Under the pieces are notes generated by a model, which ran no database searches, had not been told where the DNA came from, and was given only the letters and a program-made list of their open reading frames with translations. From contig DIYC01000047.1 of NCBI GenBank assembly GCA_002428895.1, forward strand, positions 2,702 through 16,443: a stretch of 13,742 bases of DNA, in the 5' to 3' direction. The DNA comes from Burkholderiales bacterium UBA6064. Its GTDB lineage: Bacteria > Pseudomonadota > Gammaproteobacteria > Burkholderiales > Burkholderiaceae_B. The position numbers were made by a program, and so were the translations under genes. This document shows, piece by piece, positions 1-8,372 of the stretch. Position 1 is the stretch's first letter. Each line of letters begins with the position of its first letter.

Positions 1-17
1 TCAACCTGGGATTTGTT

Positions 18-1382
18 TTGGGTCGTATTAAACCGCAGCTTTGCGATCAGTTATTAAAAGCCACTGAGGCGATTGGTTGGGTTATACGCCATGAATTGCC
101 CCTAGAACAAGCGTTAGCGCGCGTGCTTGCCAATGTTGTTGACGAAAGTTCCCGAGGTGCGATTACTGATTTGTCTTTTTATGGTTTAAGATCCTATGGG
201 CGAGGTCTTGAGTTGGTGCGAGCCGTTTCTTCAAAGTCGCGAATTAAACCAGTATTTTTAGAAGATTTTTTGGCTTTATGTTGTGCGTTGTTGAGCGATC
301 AATCTGAAACTAAATATTTGCCGTACACTTTGGTTGATCAGGCTGTTTATGCCAGTCAATCGCATGCACAGCTTCATCGTGCGCAGGGTTTTGTGAATGC
401 ATGCTTGCGTAACCTATTACGCCAGTTGCCAGCGTTTTTGGCGAAAGTGAATCAATCTTTAGTGGCTCAGTGGAGTTTTCCGTTGTGGTGGATCAACAAA
501 GTGCAGCAGGAATACCCCGATCATTGGCAGTTAATTCTTGAGCAAGCCAATGAACATCCGCCGATGGTGTTGCGTGTGAATCGTCGGGTGTGTGATGCGT
601 TAACTTATCAAAAACGATTACATGAGCATGGCTTGCATTCGCTGTCACTGGGGGTGCAGGGTGTGTTGTTGTTTAAACCGGTTTCTGTGGAGCAGTTGCC
701 TGGTTTTAGGCAGGGGCATGTGTCTGTTCAAGACTCTGCGGCGCAAATGGCTGTTCCGCTTTTAAACCCACAGCATGGTCAACGTGTGCTAGATTGTTGT
801 GCGGCTCCTGGGGGTAAAACGGGGCATCTTCTTGAATGGGCCGACATCGATTTGCTTGCTTTAGATAGCCAGGCTGCTCGGCTTGAAAAGGTGCATGAAA
901 ATTATGTGCGTATTCAGCCCACTTTGGGTGCAAGTCATCGTTTTCAAGCCAGTGCAGTTCGGGCTGAGGACGTGGATCGGTGGTGGGATGGCCAAGAGTT
1001 TGATTTAATTTTGGCAGATTTGCCTTGTTCAGGTTCGGGTGTGGTGCGACGTCACCCTGACATTCGGTGGTTGAGGCAGCCAGGCCAATTAAATGACTTG
1101 TCGCAAATTCAACACACAATTTTAGATTCGCTTTGGTCTACTTTGAAACCTGGCGGTACACTTTTGCAGGTGACTTGCTCAATTTTTGCTGAAGAGGGCC
1201 GCCTGTTGACTGACGCATTTTTAGCCAAGCATGCTGATGCGAAATTATTACCCACTTCACTTGGCGTTACTTTACCTGTTCGAAATGATCTGGATGTTCA
1301 GGGTGGTTTAAAATCCCCTCGTTATGGACTTTCTCCAGATGGGTTTTCTTTTGCGCTGTTCAACAAAGCGGTTTTAAATTGA
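18..1382 (+). CDS. rsmB: 16S rRNA (cytosine-5)-methyltransferase RsmB
   Basis: RsmB (Fmu/Sun) transfers a methyl group from S-adenosylmethionine to C5 of a cytosine (C967 in E. coli) in 16S rRNA, in the cytoplasm. The N-terminal part (about residues 10-140) fits the NusB-like RNA-binding domain. The C-terminal part is a Rossmann methyltransferase: the SAM-binding motif DCCAAPGGKTGH is at 259-270, the motif IV segment DLPCSGSGVVRRHPDIRW at 334-351 with Cys337, and the motif VI VTCS at 385-388 with the second active-site Cys387. In this family one cysteine attacks C6 of the base and the other helps release the product. The length (454 residues) is near the family norm. The start is provisional: TTG at 18 has only a weak GGGA (8-11) before it, and the frame stays open to the left edge, so translation may begin outside the window. 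It is the first visible gene of the six-gene run. Confidence 0.95.
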   Translation: MGRIKPQLCDQLLKATEAIGWVIRHELPLEQALARVLANVVDESSRGAITDLSFYGLRSYGRGLELVRAVSSKSRIKPVFLEDFLALCCALLSDQSETKYLPYTLVDQAVYASQSHAQLHRAQGFVNACLRNLLRQLPAFLAKVNQSLVAQWSFPLWWINKVQQEYPDHWQLILEQANEHPPMVLRVNRRVCDALTYQKRLHEHGLHSLSLGVQGVLLFKPVSVEQLPGFRQGHVSVQDSAAQMAVPLLNPQHGQRVLDCCAAPGGKTGHLLEWADIDLLALDSQAARLEKVHENYVRIQPTLGASHRFQASAVRAEDVDRWWDGQEFDLILADLPCSGSGVVRRHPDIRWLRQPGQLNDLSQIQHTILDSLWSTLKPGGTLLQVTCSIFAEEGRLLTDAFLAKHADAKLLPTSLGVTLPVRNDLDVQGGLKSPRYGLSPDGFSFALFNKAVLN

Positions 1383-1384
1383 GG
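1381..1384 (+). promoter_or_regulatory. Ribosome binding site deciding the DUF4390 start
   Basis: GAGG overlapping the rsmB stop codon lies 9 bases before a GTG at 1394. This favours GTG 1394 over the TTG at 1379, which has no purine-rich sequence at a suitable distance. Inference from spacing only. Confidence 0.5.
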
Positions 1385-1393
1385 CCGTTTCAG

Positions 1394-2020
1394 GTGAGTT
1401 TAGTTCGTTGGATTTTTGGGTGCTTAAGATTCAAATGCTGCTTAATCTCGGCTTTTTGGCTTGTGCAAACCAATTTGGCTTTTGCTGAGCCTAATTCGAT
1501 TGCAGCGGTTAAGTCGGTTCGCTTGATTTCGGTCTTGCCACAGCCGAATTTGAATTTACAGCCAGGTTGGTCTTTGTCTGCTGAATTTGATATTTTTCTG
1601 GGCTTTAAGCTTCAAGAAGCAGCAGAGCGTGGTTTGCCACTTAATTTCTCGGTTGATTTTCAATTAATTCAACAACGTTGGTATTGGTCTGATGCGCGTG
1701 TTGTCACTAAAAGTTTTCCGATTTCTTTGTCTTATCATGCATTAACTCGAACGTATCGTTTGCAGCATGCTGAGGATGTTTTGGTATTTTCGTCGCTTAA
1801 CGATGCAATTGCTCGCATGTCTGTTTTAAGCAATTGGTTGGTGATACGTAAAGATCAAATTGAAATGGGTAAAAAGTACTTGGCTAAAGTACGCTTTAGT
1901 TTAAACCTAAGTGAAATGCCGAAGCCGTTTCAAGTGAATGCATTGACGAATAGCCAATGGGATCTTTCTTCAGGCTGGGTACAGTTTGATTTTTTGCCAA
2001 ATAACGAGGAGTTAGGGTGA
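1394..2020 (+). CDS. Secreted DUF4390 domain protein
   Basis: The 208-residue product (from GTG 1394; 213 if read from TTG 1379) matches the DUF4390 family, whose function is not known. It begins with basic residues and a hydrophobic segment ending in NLAFA, so a signal peptide cleaved after about residue 31 is likely and the mature protein would be periplasmic or outer-membrane associated. Recognisable family features in the mature part are the RWYW(S/T)D block, SLSYHALTRTYRL, the conserved tryptophan in SNWLVI, and PKPFQVNAL followed by a W-x-L-S-S-x-W pattern near the C-terminus. The gene sits between rsmB and ntrY, as in many Burkholderiales, and its stop overlaps the ntrY start (GTGA), which suggests translational coupling. 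A role linked to the sensor kinase is possible from context alone but is not shown. Confidence 0.9.
   Translation: MSLVRWIFGCLRFKCCLISAFWLVQTNLAFAEPNSIAAVKSVRLISVLPQPNLNLQPGWSLSAEFDIFLGFKLQEAAERGLPLNFSVDFQLIQQRWYWSDARVVTKSFPISLSYHALTRTYRLQHAEDVLVFSSLNDAIARMSVLSNWLVIRKDQIEMGKKYLAKVRFSLNLSEMPKPFQVNALTNSQWDLSSGWVQFDFLPNNEELG
2007..2011 (+). promoter_or_regulatory. Ribosome binding site of ntrY
   Basis: AGGAG lies 5 bases before the GTG start at 2017, inside the end of the DUF4390 gene. It supports GTG as the ntrY start and the 4-base gene overlap. Confidence 0.7.
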
Positions 2021-4281
2021 GTTTTGGTTTTGAAAATACCCGTGGAATTCGTTATGCCTTAGTTATTTTAGCTGGCTTGGGCGGGGTGTTGTTGTTTGTC
2101 TTGGCTTCGGCCTCAAATAACACGAGGCTATTTGAAGAAAACTTCCCTTTGCTAATCACTTTAAATGGTTTAATTGCAACCGGTTTGTTTATCGTTTTAA
2201 TGTTGTTGGTGTTTCGTCTTTATCGACGTTACCGAGCTAAGGTATTTGGTTCGCGTTTAATGTTGAGAATGTCGGTTGCATTTGCATTAATGGGTTTGTT
2301 GCCTGGATTGGTTCTGTATGTTATTTCGGTTCAGTTTTTGGCGAAAAGTATTGATAGTTGGTTTGATGTTCGTGTCGATGGAGCGCTTGAGCAGGGTTTA
2401 AAATTGGGTCAAATTGCATTAGACAGTTTAATGGATGAGTTGAGCTTAAAAGCGCAATCAATTTCGTTGGAGTTGTCGCGTGCTAGCCAAAGTGAGCAGT
2501 TGCTCGATTTACCTAGATTGCGTGATGCTGCCAATGTCCAAGAGCTTACTTTACTGACAGAAACAGGCCAAGTGATTGCCAATTCGAGTGGTCAGTTTAA
2601 TACCTTGTTGCCTAGTTTGCCGACACAGATGATGTTAAGACAAGCCCTGATGACTCGGCCTTTTAAGCAAATTGAACCAGACCCAGAAAATCCAAATCAG
2701 GGCTTAAGAATGCGCGTTGTGGTACCGGTAACGCCTCCTTTGACTAGTTTTAATCAGGGGCAACGTTATATTCAAGTGTTGCAGCCTGTGCCCGATAGTT
2801 TGGCTGCAAGTGCGAGTGAAGTGCAGGCTGTGTATCGAGATTATCAAGAATTGTCTTTGTCGCGTTCGGGATTACGTAAAATTTATGGCATTACTTTAAC
2901 ATTGGCCTTGTGCTTAACTGTTTTTGTTGCGTTTGCAGCTGCGTTTTTTGTTTCATCCAAAATGGCTGCGCCGTTGCTGTGGTTGGCTGAGGGTACCAAA
3001 GCGTTGGCTAAAGGAAACTTTAAGCCGATGGATCCTGTTCATGCCAATGATGAACTCAGAGAGCTCACTGATTCGTTTAATTTGATGACAAAACAGTTGT
3101 CTGAGGCGCAGCGGCGTATTAAAGTCAATCAGGCAGAATTGGCTCGTAACCATGATTTCTTGCAAAGTTTATTAAGTAGTTTGTCCGCAGGTGTCTTGGT
3201 GTTGGACAATAAATTGCGAATTAAGATGTTTAACGAGGGCGCGGTGCGAATTTTTGACCGTTCTTTGGTCGATAAAATTAATTCTCCATTAGACGATGTG
3301 GCGGGTTTGAGTGGATTTGCGATTGCTGTTCGTGCCAGTGTAGCCGAGCATCAGGCGCAAGGGATTGAAGATGAAATTTGGCAAAAGCAATTAGAAATTT
3401 CTCGTCCCCATGATTTAGAAGCGCCACCGAAGGCGGTGTTGGTTCGAGGTTCTCGATTGCCAGGTGAACATGCGGGTTATGTCTTAGTTTGTGATGATAT
3501 TACGGCTCTAATCTCGGCTCAGCGAAGTTTAGCTTGGGGTGAAGTTGCACGACGCTTGGCGCACGAAATTAAAAATCCTTTAACTCCAATACAATTGTCG
3601 GCAGAACGTTTGCAAATGAAATTGGCAAGTCATTTAGGTGAAGTTGAAGCGGGTATTTTGCAACGTGCAACAACAACGATTGTGAATCAAGTGGATTCAC
3701 TGAAAAAGTTGGTGAATGATTTTCGTGATTATGCACGCCTGCCACCTGCTAAATTAAAACCACTCGATTTAAATGAGTTAGTCGTTGATGTGTTGGCGTT
3801 GTATGGTGTTCATGTGGGTTATCCTGATCCAGAAGAATCAAAATTTGTGACGCAGTTGGCAAAAAACCTGCCGATGTTTATGGGGGATGCGTCACAACTG
3901 CGTCAGGTTATTCATAATTTACTGCAAAATGCGAGCGATGCCTGTGTTGAGGTTGAACATCCCGAAATTGTGGTGAAAACGGAAGAAATTTTTCATACTG
4001 ATAAATATTCAGATGAGGCAAGTAAGCCGGTAGCGATAAAATTAAGTGTATTAGATAATGGTTCAGGTTTTGGTGAGGATTTATTGGCCAGAGCATTTGA
4101 GCCTTATGTGACAACCAAGGCCAAAGGTACTGGTCTTGGTTTGGCTATTGTGCGTAAAATTGTTGACGAACATAAGGCTAGAATTCTTATACGAAATAGA
4201 ACAAATGCAGCAGGTAAAATTTTAGGGGCTTCAGTCGAGCTTACGTTTCCCCTTTTGCGTGATCAAGCAAGTACAATATAA
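2017..4281 (+). CDS. ntrY: NtrY-type membrane sensor histidine kinase
   Basis: Inner-membrane histidine kinase of the NtrY family, expected to phosphorylate the response regulator encoded next. Four hydrophobic segments are visible at about 11-32, 45-67, 83-107 and 290-312, with a periplasmic region of some 180 residues between the third and fourth, a typical NtrY layout. A HAMP segment follows (about 312-365), then a PAS-like region (about 378-500). The kinase core is complete: H-box RRLAHEIKNPLTP with phospho-acceptor His516, N-box HNLLQNASDA (633-642), G1 DNGSGF (680-685), F-box FEPYVTT (694-700) and G2 GTGLGLA (704-710). The length of 754 residues is normal. The GTG start overlaps the upstream stop and has a good ribosome binding site. 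NtrYX systems have been linked to nitrogen and redox control in other proteobacteria; the signal sensed here cannot be read from the sequence. Confidence 0.94.
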   Translation: MSFGFENTRGIRYALVILAGLGGVLLFVLASASNNTRLFEENFPLLITLNGLIATGLFIVLMLLVFRLYRRYRAKVFGSRLMLRMSVAFALMGLLPGLVLYVISVQFLAKSIDSWFDVRVDGALEQGLKLGQIALDSLMDELSLKAQSISLELSRASQSEQLLDLPRLRDAANVQELTLLTETGQVIANSSGQFNTLLPSLPTQMMLRQALMTRPFKQIEPDPENPNQGLRMRVVVPVTPPLTSFNQGQRYIQVLQPVPDSLAASASEVQAVYRDYQELSLSRSGLRKIYGITLTLALCLTVFVAFAAAFFVSSKMAAPLLWLAEGTKALAKGNFKPMDPVHANDELRELTDSFNLMTKQLSEAQRRIKVNQAELARNHDFLQSLLSSLSAGVLVLDNKLRIKMFNEGAVRIFDRSLVDKINSPLDDVAGLSGFAIAVRASVAEHQAQGIEDEIWQKQLEISRPHDLEAPPKAVLVRGSRLPGEHAGYVLVCDDITALISAQRSLAWGEVARRLAHEIKNPLTPIQLSAERLQMKLASHLGEVEAGILQRATTTIVNQVDSLKKLVNDFRDYARLPPAKLKPLDLNELVVDVLALYGVHVGYPDPEESKFVTQLAKNLPMFMGDASQLRQVIHNLLQNASDACVEVEHPEIVVKTEEIFHTDKYSDEASKPVAIKLSVLDNGSGFGEDLLARAFEPYVTTKAKGTGLGLAIVRKIVDEHKARILIRNRTNAAGKILGASVELTFPLLRDQASTI

Positions 4282-4320
4282 TTTATTAAGTGGCCTTTAA
4301 CACATGGAAATTTAGAGAAT

Positions 4321-5034
4321 ATGGCAACTATTCTTGTTGTAGATGATGAAATTGGAATTAGAGAGCTACTATCAGAGATTCTCGGCGATGAGGGACATGT
4401 CGTTGAGTTGGCTGAAAATGCGAATCAGGCGCGGCAACTGCGTGAGTCTGCAAAACCAGATTTGGTGTTGCTTGATATTTGGATGCCAGATACGGATGGC
4501 GTTACTTTACTAAAAGAATGGGTGGTGCGTGATCAGCTTTCTATGCCGGTGATCATGATGTCAGGCCATGCTACGATTGATACTGCCGTTGAAGCTACTC
4601 GAATTGGGGCACTCGATTTTCTTGAAAAGCCTATTTCACTGCAAAAATTATTAGGTGCTGTTGAAAAGGGTTTGGCTCGCGGTCAAATGGTGCAATCAGC
4701 CAAGGCTTTAATGGCTTCGCAAAAAAATGCCTCGCTAAGCGTGGTCGGTGGTAAAGGCAATACTGCGATTCAGTTTCAACAAGCTTCGGGTCAAGATGAA
4801 TCGCCTTTGGGTTTGGCTTTGGCTGAGCTAGAAAAAGTTAATTTTGATTTACCACTTCGAGAAGTGCGAGACGAGTTTGAGCGTATTTATTTTGAGTATC
4901 ATTTGCGACTTGAAAATGGCAGTATGACGCGGTTGGCTGAAAGAACAGGCATTGAGCGCACTCATTTGTACAGAAAATTAAAACAACTTGGCGTTGAAGT
5001 GGGGCGAGCTGCGCGGAATAAACAGGCTTCATGA
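4321..5034 (+). CDS. ntrX: Short NtrX-like response regulator without AAA+ domain
   Basis: Cognate response regulator of the upstream kinase by position. The receiver domain (about 1-120) has the acidic pair Asp8/Asp9, phospho-acceptor Asp52 in LLDIWMPD, Ser81 in MMSGH at the switch position, and Lys103 in the EKP motif. After a linker (about 125-175) rich in Q, S and A, a Fis-type helix-turn-helix ends the protein (about 180-225; LAERTGIERTHLYRKLKQLG). Standard NtrX/NtrC proteins are about 450-480 residues with a central AAA+ domain; this one has 237, and no Walker A, Walker B or GAFTGA motif is present. No frameshift is apparent, since the frame runs unbroken through the linker, so it should bind DNA but not activate sigma-54 polymerase itself. 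The start ATG is 39 bases after ntrY with only a weak GAGA before it. The stop overlaps the trkA start (ATGA). The symbol is assigned by context and receiver/HTH similarity. Confidence 0.85.
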   Translation: MATILVVDDEIGIRELLSEILGDEGHVVELAENANQARQLRESAKPDLVLLDIWMPDTDGVTLLKEWVVRDQLSMPVIMMSGHATIDTAVEATRIGALDFLEKPISLQKLLGAVEKGLARGQMVQSAKALMASQKNASLSVVGGKGNTAIQFQQASGQDESPLGLALAELEKVNFDLPLREVRDEFERIYFEYHLRLENGSMTRLAERTGIERTHLYRKLKQLGVEVGRAARNKQAS

Positions 5035-6407
5035 AAATTATTATCGTTGGTGCTGGGCGGGTAGGTTCAAATTTGGCAGAAAGTTTAGTGTCTGAGCACA
5101 ACGACATTACGTTGATTGACCCTGAACAAAGCGTTTTATCCAACTTGCAAAATCGATACGATCTTCGAACGATTCAAGGTAATGGGATTTTACCTAAAAT
5201 CTTAAAAGAAGCGGGCGCTGAAGATGCCGATATGTTGGTAGCCGTTACGCGTAGTGATGAAACCAACCTGGTTGCTTGCCGAATTGCTGCTTGTATGTTT
5301 AATTTGCCTCGACGAATTGCACGTGTTCGTTCTTCTGAACTTGCGGCTCAGGCTGAAGTTTTGGGTGATGATGGGTTTAATGTGAATCATGTCATTTGTC
5401 CCGAGCAATCGGTTTCTGCTCAAATTGAACGTCTGATCGAATTTCCCGACGCGTTACAGGTGCTTGAATTTGCTGATGGGGCAATCACTTTGGTATCTGT
5501 TCGAGCGGTTGCAGGTGGTGCTTTGGTTTCGCAGGCTATAAACAACTTAAATAAACATTTACCTAACGTTAATGTTCGAATAGTGGCTTTGGTTCGCGAC
5601 AATAAACATTTAAATATTGACGCACATTCACGAATTGAGCCTGGTGACGAGGTGTTTTATTTATCTGCAACTAAAGATGTTCAGTTGGTCATGTCTGAAT
5701 TGCGACGAGTGTCTCGACCTGTTGCAAAGGTGATGATTGCAGGGGGTGGCAATATTGGTTTAAGGGTTGCCAATCGATTGGAAAAAAATTATCAGGTCAA
5801 ACTGATTGAGTTTAATCGTCAACGTTGCGAAGAGCTTACTCATCACGTGCAATCAAACACTTTGGTCTTGTATGGCGATGCAACCGATGAAGATTTATTA
5901 GATCAAGAAAATGTGCAAGAAGTCGATACATTTATTGCATTAACTAATGATGATGAAAATAATATTATGTCGGCTTTATTGGCCAAACGAATGGGTGCTC
6001 GGCGTGTGATTTCATTAATTCAGCGTAAGGTCTATGCTGACTTGGTTCAAGGTGGTCAAATTGATATTGCTTTAGCACCTTCAAATGCAACATTAAGTGA
6101 GTTGTTACGACATATTCGTCGTGGCGATGTGGTGGCAGTGCATCGGCTTCGCCGTGGTGGTGCCGAAGTCATTGAAATGGTGGTTCATGGTGATGCGCAA
6201 TCTTCTCATGTGATCGGTAAACCTTTGGCTCATGTTAAGTTGCCTAAGGGAGTGGTAATCGGCGGGATAGTGCGTGATAAGCAAGTGCTGATGCTGGGTG
6301 ATGAAGAGCAAATCGAGTCGGGGGATCATGTGATTTTGTTTGTTGAAAATCGTCGTTTGGTTCCTGAAGTTGAAAAATTGTTTCAAGTCAGTGTTGCCTT
6401 TTTATAG
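5031..6407 (+). CDS. trkA: Trk potassium uptake regulatory subunit TrkA
   Basis: Peripheral cytoplasmic NAD(H)/nucleotide-binding subunit that gates the TrkH potassium channel. The protein is a tandem duplication: a first RCK/TrkA_N Rossmann fold begins at residue 1 with GAGRVG (7-12) and an acidic residue after the second strand (Asp30), followed by a TrkA_C segment to about 225. A second Rossmann fold begins near 232 with GGGNIG (238-243) and Glu260, followed by a second TrkA_C segment (about 370-455). Both nucleotide-binding glycine motifs are intact and the length (458 residues) equals that of E. coli TrkA. The ATG overlaps the response-regulator stop by 4 bases, so the two are probably translationally coupled, and trkH follows after 12 bases. 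Confidence 0.96.
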   Translation: MKIIIVGAGRVGSNLAESLVSEHNDITLIDPEQSVLSNLQNRYDLRTIQGNGILPKILKEAGAEDADMLVAVTRSDETNLVACRIAACMFNLPRRIARVRSSELAAQAEVLGDDGFNVNHVICPEQSVSAQIERLIEFPDALQVLEFADGAITLVSVRAVAGGALVSQAINNLNKHLPNVNVRIVALVRDNKHLNIDAHSRIEPGDEVFYLSATKDVQLVMSELRRVSRPVAKVMIAGGGNIGLRVANRLEKNYQVKLIEFNRQRCEELTHHVQSNTLVLYGDATDEDLLDQENVQEVDTFIALTNDDENNIMSALLAKRMGARRVISLIQRKVYADLVQGGQIDIALAPSNATLSELLRHIRRGDVVAVHRLRRGGAEVIEMVVHGDAQSSHVIGKPLAHVKLPKGVVIGGIVRDKQVLMLGDEEQIESGDHVILFVENRRLVPEVEKLFQVSVAFL

Positions 6408-6419
6408 GTTGCTGCGTTT

Positions 6420-7880
6420 ATGCTTCGTGCTTTGTTCCCTGTTTTAGCCGTTCTTAGTTCTATTCTTACCGTTTTTTCTTTGACTTTTGTTGTGCCGATT
6501 ATTTTTGCGTGGTGGGCACAAGAGCCAACGCTGAGTAGTTTTATCTGGGGTTTCGCGATTACCTTTTTGTCGGGAGTAGGTGGCTATGTTCTCACTCGGC
6601 CTTTTCACCGCGAACTTAAAATACGAGATGGTTTTTTACTGATTTCCCTGGTTTGGTCGGTTTTACCTGCATTTACTACGATCCCATTACTTATTTATAT
6701 GGGTGAATTGTCCTTTACCGATGCTTATTTTGAAATGGTTTCTTCTTTAACCACAACAGGAGCAACGGTATTCAGCAATTTAGATGGCTTGCCAGGTAGT
6801 ATTAATTTGTGGCGTTGTTTTTTGCCATGGATAGGCGGTTTGGGAATTGTAATTTTTGCGGTTTCGGTGTTGCCTTTGTTGGGCGTGGGTGGTTCACAAG
6901 TGTTTAAAGCAGAAACGACTGGGCCAATTAAAGACAATAAACTTGCTCCGAGAATTACTGAAACGGCAAGATTATTGTATTCAACCTATTTAATTGTGTC
7001 GATTGCTTGTTTATTTAGCTATAAATCGGCAGGAATGTCTTGGTTTGATGCTTTTTTGCATACGGGTACAACCGTATCGTTGTCTGGTTTTTCGTCGCAC
7101 GATGCCAGTTTTGGCTATTGGAATTCGCCTGCAATTGAAATGGTTGCAGTCACTTTTATGTTGCTTGCAGCCATTAATTTTTCAACGCATTTTAGTGTTT
7201 TGCGAAGCCGGTCATTTAAGCCTTATCGAAAATGCCCAGAAGCTAAATGGACAATCGTGTGCATCTTGGTTGCTGTGATTGTTGGGGCTTTTTATTTAGT
7301 TGAGAAGGGTATTTATAATAGCTTTACTGAATCTTTTCGGTTTGTGTTATTCAACACGGTTTCTGTAGCGACCACGGCTGGTTTTGCTAACACAAATTAT
7401 GATCAATGGCCTATTTTTGTCCCTTTGCTGATGATTTTTTTGAGCATGTTTTGTTCTGCTGCTGGGTCAACGGGAGGGGGCATTAAAATGATTCGCGCCG
7501 TGTTGTTAGTTAAGCAATCGTTGCGTGAGGTTTCTAAAACTTTACACCCTAGGGCAATTAACCCAGTTCGTATTTCTGACGCTCCAGTCAATCATCAAAT
7601 TATTTATGGCGTGTTGGCTTTCATGTTGATGTATGGCGCAACGATTATTTTTATTACTATGTTGTTGGTGTTTTCTGGTTTAGACGCAATTTCTGCCTTA
7701 ACGGGAACGATCGGGATGATTAACTGTATGGGCCCAGGGCTAAATCTGTTGGGTCCTGCTAATAATTTTTCTGTGTTAACCGACTTTCAAACTTGGTTGT
7801 GTTCGTTGACAATGATTTTGGGTCGAGTTGAGTTATTCCCAGTGCTTGTTTTATTGACGCCTGAGTTTTGGCGTAAATAA
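6420..7880 (+). CDS. trkH: Trk potassium channel/transporter TrkH
   Basis: Integral inner-membrane, pore-forming subunit for potassium uptake, working with TrkA. The 486 residues contain the four M1-P-M2 repeats of the superfamily; the four selectivity-filter glycines can be placed at Gly114 (TTTGAT), Gly223 (LSGFS), Gly321 (TTAGF) and Gly438 (CMGPGL). The glycine-rich loop GSTGGGIK (349-356), which in TrkH interrupts the third repeat and gates the pore, is present, as is the conserved GRVELFPV segment near the C-terminus. The length matches E. coli TrkH (483). The start ATG has only a weak upstream AGG overlapping the trkA stop, so translation may depend on coupling to trkA. It is the last gene of the run; the next gene is convergent with 7 bases between stop codons and no intrinsic terminator is seen. 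Confidence 0.96.
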   Translation: MLRALFPVLAVLSSILTVFSLTFVVPIIFAWWAQEPTLSSFIWGFAITFLSGVGGYVLTRPFHRELKIRDGFLLISLVWSVLPAFTTIPLLIYMGELSFTDAYFEMVSSLTTTGATVFSNLDGLPGSINLWRCFLPWIGGLGIVIFAVSVLPLLGVGGSQVFKAETTGPIKDNKLAPRITETARLLYSTYLIVSIACLFSYKSAGMSWFDAFLHTGTTVSLSGFSSHDASFGYWNSPAIEMVAVTFMLLAAINFSTHFSVLRSRSFKPYRKCPEAKWTIVCILVAVIVGAFYLVEKGIYNSFTESFRFVLFNTVSVATTAGFANTNYDQWPIFVPLLMIFLSMFCSAAGSTGGGIKMIRAVLLVKQSLREVSKTLHPRAINPVRISDAPVNHQIIYGVLAFMLMYGATIIFITMLLVFSGLDAISALTGTIGMINCMGPGLNLLGPANNFSVLTDFQTWLCSLTMILGRVELFPVLVLLTPEFWRK

Positions 7881-7887
7881 TACACAG

Positions 7888-8349
7888 TTAGGGTTTTCTT
7901 AATCTTGGCCTGAACGGAATGGGTCGTTCATCTAGGCTGTCTTCAAACATTAGTTCTGTGAATATGCCGCGAATTGGAATTTCAAAGGTACCTCGGTCAA
8001 AACTGTTTTCAGCTATGCCATCGCCAATTAGATCGCCGCGACCAATTTCTGCGAGTGCCGCACCAAGTTCCATTGAGCCTTTTTGTTTTAGGCTATTGCG
8101 CAGGTTAGGGTAAGAAAATTCAGAGTTATTTTCGGGGCTGTGGTTGTGATCCTCAAGCGATGAGTTGTCGGTTGGAGTTGATGAACTTGGTTGTTTGAGT
8201 TGCGATTCTTTGGGTTCAGCTTTGCCAAGTTGGGTGCTATTTCCAAGTTGTGAGCCTTGTAATTGTTTATCGTGTAAATCAAGTGAAAAGGCTTGAGTGG
8301 AACAAACCACTAGCCAGGTGGCTATTCCTAGTTGCTTGATTTTATGCAT
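7888..8349 (-). CDS. Hypothetical secreted protein, S/Q/N-rich
   Basis: I do not recognise this 153-residue protein. It starts with a clear signal peptide (about 1-22: basic MHKIK, hydrophobic LGIATWLVV, cleavage near TQAFS), so the product is exported. Residues about 25-78 are low-complexity and hydrophilic, rich in S, Q, N, K and E with no hydrophobic core, and probably disordered. The C-terminal half (about 79-153) looks more ordered: NLRNSLKQKGSMELGAALA, then GRGDLIGDGIAENSFDRGT, then a strand-like FEIPIRGIFTELMF and a basic, proline-rich tail ending RPRLRKP. No cysteine follows the signal sequence at a lipobox. The ATG has GAGAAAG shortly upstream. It is convergent to trkH and separated by 131 bases from comM, and its leader contains a perfect inverted repeat. 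The codon choice resembles that of its neighbours. Signal peptide and composition support a real gene; function unknown. Confidence 0.72.
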   Translation of the reverse strand: MHKIKQLGIATWLVVCSTQAFSLDLHDKQLQGSQLGNSTQLGKAEPKESQLKQPSSSTPTDNSSLEDHNHSPENNSEFSYPNLRNSLKQKGSMELGAALAEIGRGDLIGDGIAENSFDRGTFEIPIRGIFTELMFEDSLDERPIPFRPRLRKP

Positions 8350-8372
8350 GATTCTTTCTCGTTAATAATACC

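Noticed and set aside
706..1119. 137-codon open frame on the minus strand inside rsmB
   Set aside because: It lies fully within the methyltransferase domain of rsmB, has no family similarity, and its composition (Pro, His, Gln-rich) is that of a reverse-strand shadow.
7911..7930. TGAACG-N8-CGTTCA inverted repeat just after trkH as a trkH terminator
   Set aside because: There is no T-tract after it and it lies within the coding end of the convergent hypothetical gene, where it encodes a proline/arginine-rich tail; probably chance.
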